From the NCBI GenBank assembly GCA_964519885.1, contig CAZFLX010000035.1:1-18645 (forward strand): a DNA stretch of 18,645 nt. The letters run 5' to 3'. The position numbers and the translations under genes are program-made. The notes under the pieces are model-generated. The model made no database searches. It had not been told where the DNA came from and saw only the letters and a list, made by a program, of their open reading frames with translations. This stretch comes from GCA-002282575 sp964519885 (GTDB lineage Bacteria; Pseudomonadota; Gammaproteobacteria; Thiomicrospirales; Thiomicrospiraceae). Positions 12,527-18,645 of the stretch are shown one piece after another; position 1 is the first letter of the stretch, and every line of letters begins with the position of its first letter.

Positions 12527-15193
12527 ATGATGACTTTTATGTTGGTGTCCGATAGCTTAACGGCATCTTATGTTCGACACCAGTTGGCGTTAACCAACAC
12601 CACCGGTGTAAAAGTGGGCAACTTTTCAGCTTTGCTCGATCTCTTATCTGAACTTTGGTTGTTGCCGCCATTAGAAGATGCCTGGAAGGAAAAGTTCAAG
12701 TTTGCTGCACTCAATTTTTCCGACGCTTTTTGGTTTAACAGTCTAGCCGTCGATGAAACCGCCACCTTATCGCAGGTGCGTGCCAGTTTAGCCTTAGTGC
12801 TAGAAGGCGTGCCTTTGACCTGGACATCGTCACCAGAAGCGCCTGTGCGCTTCCAAAAATCAGATCATCCACGATTGGGTCGATATTTTAGCGACTTATC
12901 TCGCCTATGGGCGCATATGGAAGGAGTAAGACCTCAAGATCAGATGCGAGCGGCGCTTTGGTTAACGCAATCACACCAATTACCGATTGAACCCTTAGCA
13001 CTGCATTGTGTTATGGATGGGGAAGCACTCACACCATGGCAGAAAACCATCGTCGAGCGTTTGCAAGATTTAACTCCCGTCGTTAAACCACTATTAGAGC
13101 CGGACTTTCCTAAATTGAAGCCTTGGCATCAGGCGTTATTGGCTGGTGAGTCTAAGCCAAGTGATGCAGATCATCCTGTTGTCTGTTTTTCATGTCGCGA
13201 TATATTAGCCGAATGCCAAGCGGTTGCCAGCATGATTCAGTCTGAAGTTGAGCAGGGCATCCCAGCCGATAAAATCATTGTCATGCTACCAACCGGGCAG
13301 GCTGATTATGTGCATTGGTTGGGACATTATCTCAACCAAGCGGGTATTTTGGTCAGTAATGATTCGCGCAGTCAGCTGATGACCGACTGGCAAACGCAAC
13401 TGATTAAAGACTTGCTCATTTACCAAGCGCAACAGCAACCGACGATGCAGTTACAGTCGATTATCACTAATCCGCTGATGCCTTGGACGCGTTCTAAAGG
13501 TCAATTTTATGCCACCCGTATTGCCAATAATGACCTAAAACCCTTGGATGAAATACCTGAAGACAAGGCATTCATTCAGCTGATTCAGCACCCCTTAAGC
13601 AGTCACACTCCTAACGCACTCAGTGAATGGATAGATAGCATATTGGATCACTGTAAAGAGTTGGCTGCTACGCCTTTGACTACAGCACGATTGAGCGGTC
13701 AACGACAATTATTGCAGAGTGTGTTAGACGAAGTGGATGCGACTGATTGGCCGACATATTTATCTCGGGTGCTAAACCAATGGCAAGTATCCCCCATCCG
13801 ATTATCTGATGAGGTGCGTTATCGTCTGAATGCCGTCACCTTCATTAATAGTGATCAACGCTTGCCCTATTCAGTGCATCGCCTGTATGTGATGGGATTT
13901 AATGACGGACATTATGAGCAACCTAACCCTAATGCAGGTGCCATTGCCTTTGAAGACTGGCAAGGCTTAACCCTTGAGTACCAGCAAAGTTCACTCGCTT
14001 ATGCTTACCCGCATCCGCAGTTTGATGGCACCGCTTGGTTTACTCAGTGGGTTCAATCATTAGCACAATCGCAACAGCAGATCATCATAACTACTGCTCG
14101 CCAAGGCTATGATGGTAGCGTGTTACACCCCAGTCGAAGCTGGCTAAGCTTAGCGCAAACACTGGCCACAAAATTGGAAGTCGATGCCTTGATCACCCCC
14201 ATTGAAAGCGCAACTCATCCCTTATTAAATTGGCATGAGGTTCCGTTAAGCCCGATAATCCGTCCAAGCTTGCCAGAAAGCTATGAGTTTAATCAGTCGC
14301 TACTGGATAAATTGACGGCGCTGAATAATGACACTCAACGTCCTGAATCACCCAGTAGTTTAGAAACGCTGATGGTCTCACCCTTAGCTTGGCTCTTTAG
14401 TCGTATGGGTATCGAGACTCGTGAATGGAAGGTACAACAACTGGATAATGCTTTGCAAGGAAGTATTGCGCATAAGGTATTTGAGTTGTACGGAAAGCGT
14501 CAAAACGCCCCTATAAGCAGCGATCTGTTTGATGAACTTTACGAATCAGCGGTCAATCAACTCGCACCCTTTATGCACCAAGCCCATTGGCGCATTGAAA
14601 AGGCCAATCTGAAACGAGAAATCCACCGTGCCTTTGAAGTCTTTGTGCCTTGGTGTAAAACGCATCAATGGGAGATTCGTAAGGTTGAGCAAAAAATGGA
14701 AGGGCAATTATGGGATTGGCCAATCAAAGGGTTTATTGATGCCATTTTGCATTCGTCAAATCAGGTATTCATTTTGGACTATAAAAAATCTAAGTCTGAT
14801 GACCGTTATAAACGCCTCAATGCTGGCTTTGATTTACAAACCTATATCTACCGACAGCTTTATACACAAAGTGATAGTTCAGCCAATATCGTTACTGGCT
14901 ATTTTAACTTGAATGATCGAGTGATGGTGTTAGATCAAGCCATTGAGGGTAGTAACGATATTGAAGTGCAAACCCCCGACCTACCACTCGAACAGCAGTC
15001 GGCACAGGCGGTGGATTTGGTGACCGAGCGTTTTGCTCAACTTAAATTAGGACAGATTATGCTCAATCATGCCAGCGAAGCCAAGGAGTGGAAATCACGG
15101 GGCATTAAAGTCTATGCTTTTGAAAACAGTCTGGTTAAATTAGCCATGCACCCAGATGCTGAAGACTTTGATGATGAAGGGGATGACGCATGA
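12527..15193 (+). CDS. addB: AddB-like PD-(D/E)XK nuclease subunit
   Basis: An 888-residue protein, the likely partner of the downstream helicase in an AddAB-type enzyme that processes double-strand DNA ends for recombination. The N-terminal two thirds are helicase-like in layout without a Walker A motif, as in proteobacterial AddB. A RecB-type nuclease domain lies at about residues 615-830: IAHKVFE, IKGFIDAI (metal Asp), ILDYKKSKS (Asp and catalytic Lys) and LQTYIYR. The four Cys of the iron-sulfur site in Bacillus AddB are absent; at the usual CP position it has SPLAWLF. The acidic C-terminus ends in DDEGDDA. The ATG follows AAGGAA. It overlaps the next gene by four bases (ATGA). Weakest point: the N-terminal half is too diverged for me to confirm every AddB segment. 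Confidence 0.8.
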   Translation: MMTFMLVSDSLTASYVRHQLALTNTTGVKVGNFSALLDLLSELWLLPPLEDAWKEKFKFAALNFSDAFWFNSLAVDETATLSQVRASLALVLEGVPLTWTSSPEAPVRFQKSDHPRLGRYFSDLSRLWAHMEGVRPQDQMRAALWLTQSHQLPIEPLALHCVMDGEALTPWQKTIVERLQDLTPVVKPLLEPDFPKLKPWHQALLAGESKPSDADHPVVCFSCRDILAECQAVASMIQSEVEQGIPADKIIVMLPTGQADYVHWLGHYLNQAGILVSNDSRSQLMTDWQTQLIKDLLIYQAQQQPTMQLQSIITNPLMPWTRSKGQFYATRIANNDLKPLDEIPEDKAFIQLIQHPLSSHTPNALSEWIDSILDHCKELAATPLTTARLSGQRQLLQSVLDEVDATDWPTYLSRVLNQWQVSPIRLSDEVRYRLNAVTFINSDQRLPYSVHRLYVMGFNDGHYEQPNPNAGAIAFEDWQGLTLEYQQSSLAYAYPHPQFDGTAWFTQWVQSLAQSQQQIIITTARQGYDGSVLHPSRSWLSLAQTLATKLEVDALITPIESATHPLLNWHEVPLSPIIRPSLPESYEFNQSLLDKLTALNNDTQRPESPSSLETLMVSPLAWLFSRMGIETREWKVQQLDNALQGSIAHKVFELYGKRQNAPISSDLFDELYESAVNQLAPFMHQAHWRIEKANLKREIHRAFEVFVPWCKTHQWEIRKVEQKMEGQLWDWPIKGFIDAILHSSNQVFILDYKKSKSDDRYKRLNAGFDLQTYIYRQLYTQSDSSANIVTGYFNLNDRVMVLDQAIEGSNDIEVQTPDLPLEQQSAQAVDLVTERFAQLKLGQIMLNHASEAKEWKSRGIKVYAFENSLVKLAMHPDAEDFDDEGDDA

Positions 15194-18100
15194 GCCAGAC
15201 ATTACAAGCCACAATGCCTTCACTTACCCTAGTTAAAGCTGGTGCAGGGGCGGGTAAAACCCATCAAATCCAAACCACCTTAGTGGACTGGGTATTAAAC
15301 AAAGGCTTACAGCCTAAAACCATTCTAGCTGTAACCTTTACTAACGTCGCCGCCGCCGAAATGCGTGATCGCATCCGCAGTAAACTGCTTGAAGCTGCTC
15401 ATCAGCAAGGCTTGATTATTGACCTAAATGAACTAGATAAAGCCACCATTACTACCATTCATGGTTTTGGCTTAAGCCTAATTGAACGCTTTGCCTACGA
15501 AAAAGGCCTTAATCCCAAACCTCGTCAACTCACCGAAGCCGAACAATCGCTGCTGATCAAACAAGCCCTAGCCAGCCTGACGGAAGTGGCTGAATTATCA
15601 GAAAAGCTTGATCAATACGGCTACACGGGCACACAAAAGGGTGAGCGATTTGTCAGCAAAGCCGATGAGTTTAGAGAGCATATTCTCGGCGTAATTAACA
15701 AGATGCGGGCATTAGGTAAGGGTTTTGGACAGGCAGAAGAATGCAGCTCACTGGTGGATCTCGCACATACTCGATTAGATGCCCTGTACAGCGACTACAT
15801 CGCCAATGCCGATACGCTCAATAGCGATTTATGGTCGGCGATTCGGGCGGTTAAACATCAATTTCCGGTAACGGAGGATTTTGTAAATGCCTTACCTTCA
15901 CCGAGTAAAGATGTTAAAAGTTGGCTAAAACAGATATACCGAGCGAGTGAAGAGAAAATAACCCAAGATTGGAAATTGTGGAAAGAATTACAAGGTCCAG
16001 ACTCGCCTCCGCAAAAACTGCAAAAGCATGAGCATTATCCGCTCTTATCTAACGTTAGTCTTGCCGCCAAAAAACTCTCCGCTCACCCCGGCCCCTTAGC
16101 ACAAATGAAAACTCACGTCGCTGCGTTGCTCAATGCGGCATCGCAGGCCTTGGCCAGTTATCAGCTAGGCAAAACCCAAGCAGGCTTGGTGGATTTTTCT
16201 GACATGATTCACCTAGCGAAGGAAATTGTTGAAGACCCAGATTGCTTTGCTGAAATACGGGCAGGGGTGGGGTGTTTGGTGATTGATGAATTTCAAGACA
16301 CCAATCCGTTGCAATATGCCTTATTGCGCCGTTTTCAACAAGCAGGTATCCCAACCTTTATGGTGGGCGACTTAAAACAATCTATTATGGGCTTTCAAGG
16401 TGCAGATAGTCGCTTGTTCAAAAGTCTGCTCACCAATGCCCAACAGGATGAAGTCACCGAGCTAAAAGGCAACTGGCGCAGTACCTCCGGTGTCATGGAC
16501 TTTATTAATGCTATGGGAAATGTCCTTTACGATACAGATTACACGCCTTTAACGCCACAAGCCGCCCATAGAAATCAGTCAGACTTAGTGCCAATAGAGC
16601 GTTTTATCTTTAACAAAGATGTTTGGTTGCTAAAAGCACACGCGAAAAGCGAAAAACCCGTTATGACCGACCAAGGTTATGACTTGCTGGTGAGCGAATT
16701 GCAGCAACGTATTGAATCGGGTGTGTGTGTTACCGACAAAGAAACCGGCAAACAGCGCGCTATCGGTTATCAAGACATCGCCGTGTTAGCGCCTACCCAC
16801 AGTAAACTCAAACGATTTGCACATAAACTGCGCCAAGCGGGGATTCCTGCACGCCTGCAAGAAGAAGGCTTTTACCAATCGACACCCGTGCAATGGTTAC
16901 TCAATGCCTTGCAATATTTGAATAACGACACTGACTACTTCGCTGCTTTATCGCTTATCGTCAATCCGCTGGTAGGTGCCGATATCGTCAATCCGCTGGT
17001 AGGTGCCGATTTGCAACAGCAGTTACATCACTTTTTTGAGCAAAAAAGGTTTGATCATGCACTCATCACCACAATCGATAAATTAAGAAACGACTTTTTA
17101 TCAACTGGTGGCACCTTGCTCGATCAACCCTTGCAATCACAGTGTATGCGCTTGGTCGAAAACCTGGGTTTTGATGAACGCATTAATGCCTTAGAAGAGG
17201 GGGAGCAGTATCGTGCAAATATCATTAAACTCCTCGGTTTGGCTCAACAATTCGATCAACTGCAAGATGCCTCATTGAACGCCATGGGTATTTTCGGTCG
17301 CAACAGCAACACCTTCCGATTATGGCTAAGCGAACTGCAACAAGAAGAAGATCGTCAACCCAATGCCAGCAGCCATCAACTCGCCGTTACCCTGATGACT
17401 TGGCACGCATCTAAAGGCTTGGAATGGCCAGTAGTGATGATTTTGGGAGCCAATGAACCCAGAGAGGCCAAACTACCCAATAGCAGCATTTTTTATCCCA
17501 CCGACGATATTGAACAAATGCTCAGCCAAGGCTATGTCGAAATTTTACCCAAAGTGATCGATCCCGCAACTAAGGAAAACTTCATCACAGAACTACAAAA
17601 AGAAAGCAACAACACGCAAAAGAACCTGATTTATGTTGCCTTAACCCGTGCCAGAGAGCAAATCCTACTCCCTTGGTATGAGTCTAAAGAGGGGCATAAA
17701 GAAAACTCGATGCAGGCCTACCTAGAACCGCTGTTTAGCGCATCATCGCCTGTTTTCACTTTTAAAGAAAAGACCATGCACCGTCCATTCGGCGCACCCC
17801 TAGCAGTGGAAACGCATACCAGTAAGGCGCAATTACCCCTAGTACCACGCCCACTACCAGCAAGCTTATCCGCAGTCATTTCACCTTCGGGGCATGACCA
17901 CCAGCCTGTTGATGCATTGGTCACGCAAAGCCATAGCTACGGTGAAGGATTAGACTTATCGCTTTTAGATGCACACCTCGCCGCGAATGAGATTGGTACT
18001 TGGGTCCATCGACTTTACCAAGTCGCCATAAAACAACCCAGCCGACTGGATGATGCACTGAACATGGCACCCGTAACGAAAGCCATGCTAACGGATGAAC

Positions 18101-18420
18101 TGATCGCCCAAATCAAACAATCACTCACCAACTTCACCACATGGCTCGAAAACACTTGGCAACCAGCTCAGTATCACTGCGAATTGCCAACGCTCTCAGT
18201 CAATGAACTGGGGCAAACCGTTAGTGGCACCATCGATTTATTGATCGAAACTCAAGCGGGTTATTGGATCGTTGACCACAAAACAGACAAGGTGGCGGAA
18301 TACAGCAAGCATCACTCGCAGCTCATGGCTTACGCCCAAGCACTAAAACTCGATAAGCCCGTGTTAGGGCTGGCAGTGAATTGGGTGAGGGAAAATAATT
18401 TAACATTGTTGTTTTGCTAA
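15190..18420 (+). CDS. addA: AddA-like UvrD/REP helicase-nuclease subunit
   Basis: A 1076-residue superfamily 1A helicase with a C-terminal nuclease domain. Motifs in order: Walker A GAGAGKT (18-24), TTIHGF (motif Ic, near 95), LVIDEFQDT (motif II, near 364), VGDLKQSIMGFQGAD (motif III, near 395), LKGNWRS (motif IV), TWHASKGLEWPVV (motif V, near 738) and YVALTRARE (motif VI, near 815). The nuclease domain has GTWVHRLY, GTIDLLIE (near 1012), WIVDHKTDK (near 1026) and QLMAYAQ, the complete RecB-nuclease set. Typical AddA has 1150-1250 residues, so it is a little short. ATP-driven unwinding and end resection is the expected role. An exact 27-base tandem duplication (16957-17010) repeats IVNPLVGAD without breaking the frame. 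Confidence 0.9.
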   Translation: MSQTLQATMPSLTLVKAGAGAGKTHQIQTTLVDWVLNKGLQPKTILAVTFTNVAAAEMRDRIRSKLLEAAHQQGLIIDLNELDKATITTIHGFGLSLIERFAYEKGLNPKPRQLTEAEQSLLIKQALASLTEVAELSEKLDQYGYTGTQKGERFVSKADEFREHILGVINKMRALGKGFGQAEECSSLVDLAHTRLDALYSDYIANADTLNSDLWSAIRAVKHQFPVTEDFVNALPSPSKDVKSWLKQIYRASEEKITQDWKLWKELQGPDSPPQKLQKHEHYPLLSNVSLAAKKLSAHPGPLAQMKTHVAALLNAASQALASYQLGKTQAGLVDFSDMIHLAKEIVEDPDCFAEIRAGVGCLVIDEFQDTNPLQYALLRRFQQAGIPTFMVGDLKQSIMGFQGADSRLFKSLLTNAQQDEVTELKGNWRSTSGVMDFINAMGNVLYDTDYTPLTPQAAHRNQSDLVPIERFIFNKDVWLLKAHAKSEKPVMTDQGYDLLVSELQQRIESGVCVTDKETGKQRAIGYQDIAVLAPTHSKLKRFAHKLRQAGIPARLQEEGFYQSTPVQWLLNALQYLNNDTDYFAALSLIVNPLVGADIVNPLVGADLQQQLHHFFEQKRFDHALITTIDKLRNDFLSTGGTLLDQPLQSQCMRLVENLGFDERINALEEGEQYRANIIKLLGLAQQFDQLQDASLNAMGIFGRNSNTFRLWLSELQQEEDRQPNASSHQLAVTLMTWHASKGLEWPVVMILGANEPREAKLPNSSIFYPTDDIEQMLSQGYVEILPKVIDPATKENFITELQKESNNTQKNLIYVALTRAREQILLPWYESKEGHKENSMQAYLEPLFSASSPVFTFKEKTMHRPFGAPLAVETHTSKAQLPLVPRPLPASLSAVISPSGHDHQPVDALVTQSHSYGEGLDLSLLDAHLAANEIGTWVHRLYQVAIKQPSRLDDALNMAPVTKAMLTDELIAQIKQSLTNFTTWLENTWQPAQYHCELPTLSVNELGQTVSGTIDLLIETQAGYWIVDHKTDKVAEYSKHHSQLMAYAQALKLDKPVLGLAVNWVRENNLTLLFC
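16957..17010 (+). repeat. Exact 27-bp tandem duplication inside the addA-like gene
   Basis: Bases 16957-16983 and 16984-17010 are identical. The unit encodes nine residues (IVNPLVGAD), present twice in the accessory domain of the helicase. Identity at every base, including wobble positions, points to a recent slip or to an assembly artefact and not an old duplicated structural element. Confidence 0.9.
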
Positions 18421-18438
18421 AAGCATATTTACTATTAT
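18409..18438 (+). promoter_or_regulatory. Possible promoter for the right-edge gene
   Basis: TTGTTT (18409-18414), 18 bp, TATTAT (18433-18438). The -35 box lies within the last codons of the addA-like gene. The -10 box is good and the -35 is weak. It would give the last gene its own transcript with a leader of about ten bases. Confidence 0.3.
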
Positions 18439-18453
18439 AAACTGGAGTATTTA

Positions 18454-18645
18454 ATGAAAATTTGGAAGATGTCCTTGGGTAGTCAGCCAAACTTCTCTAA
18501 TGTAACATTTCAATATATGTTAGAAAATTCGTTGATTGCTATTCATCATAAGCCTACTTCCCATCAAGGCAATGCATTTATTAATATAGCTAATTGTCGG
18601 GTCTCGACTGGTTGGATGAGTTACAATTATCTTAAATCTCAGTAT
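18454..18645 (+). CDS. N-terminal part of an unidentified protein, runs off the window
   Basis: ATG 18454 follows GGAG by seven bases and the frame stays open for 64 codons to the right edge. The N-terminus (MKIWKMSLGSQPNF) recalls the opening IW-x-x-S-x-G strand of some restriction-associated proteins, but this is weak. The codons are clearly more A+T-rich than in the addA-like gene, as seen in imported defence genes. It starts 33 bases after the addA-like stop codon. Function unknown. Confidence 0.55.
   Translation, partial: MKIWKMSLGSQPNFSNVTFQYMLENSLIAIHHKPTSHQGNAFINIANCRVSTGWMSYNYLKSQY

Noticed and set aside
1..18645. CRISPR array, insertion sequence or rRNA
   Set aside because: No regularly spaced direct repeats, transposase frame, terminal inverted repeats or rRNA-like sequence seen on either strand.

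Overview
The window reads as chromosomal DNA of a gammaproteobacterium. It carries a gene for the beta subunit of integration host factor, a DUF808/YedI-type membrane protein, moderate G+C as judged by eye, and dense gene packing with Shine-Dalgarno-led starts. I could not settle the genus. The double-strand-break enzyme encoded here is a two-gene AddAB-type helicase-nuclease, not RecBCD, which is less usual in this class.

Layout, left to right. Positions 1-71 hold the tail of an upstream gene. An AAA/DUF4143 ATPase (196-1380) and a small membrane protein (1414-1758) follow. A SEC-C zinc-motif protein lies on the minus strand (1869-2873). Next come ihfB and an overlapping 54-codon gene, both minus strand, and divergent to them a DUF808 membrane protein, a WYL-domain regulator and a gamma-glutamylcyclotransferase-like protein. 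Positions 6100-8430 form a small accessory patch: an intact ParD antitoxin with a decayed ParE toxin, a stand-alone protein with a probable HhH DNA-glycosylase-like domain, and an intact MazEF pair with a well-formed promoter and operator.

Positions 8576-11836 hold an N-formylglutamate amidohydrolase-like gene, two tandem and unlike sirtuin genes, an unknown 116-residue protein and a 5'(3')-deoxyribonucleotidase-like HAD protein. Two small exported proteins follow (11906-12420). Positions 12527-18420 carry the addB-addA-like pair, which overlap by four bases. An incomplete gene in A+T-rich sequence runs off the right edge.

The most interesting signal is regulatory. Six promoters share one architecture at exactly the same spacing: an imperfect dyad WAGAC-N7-GTCKYA, then eight bases, then a TATNAT-like -10 box, 28-58 bases before the start codon. 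They precede the WYL regulator, the cyclotransferase-like gene, the amidohydrolase, the first sirtuin, the unknown gene that leads to the nucleotidase, and the lipoprotein. This suggests a local regulon, possibly controlled by the WYL protein and linking small-molecule hydrolases with NAD-dependent deacylation. No function has been shown for that set, and the link to the regulator is inference.
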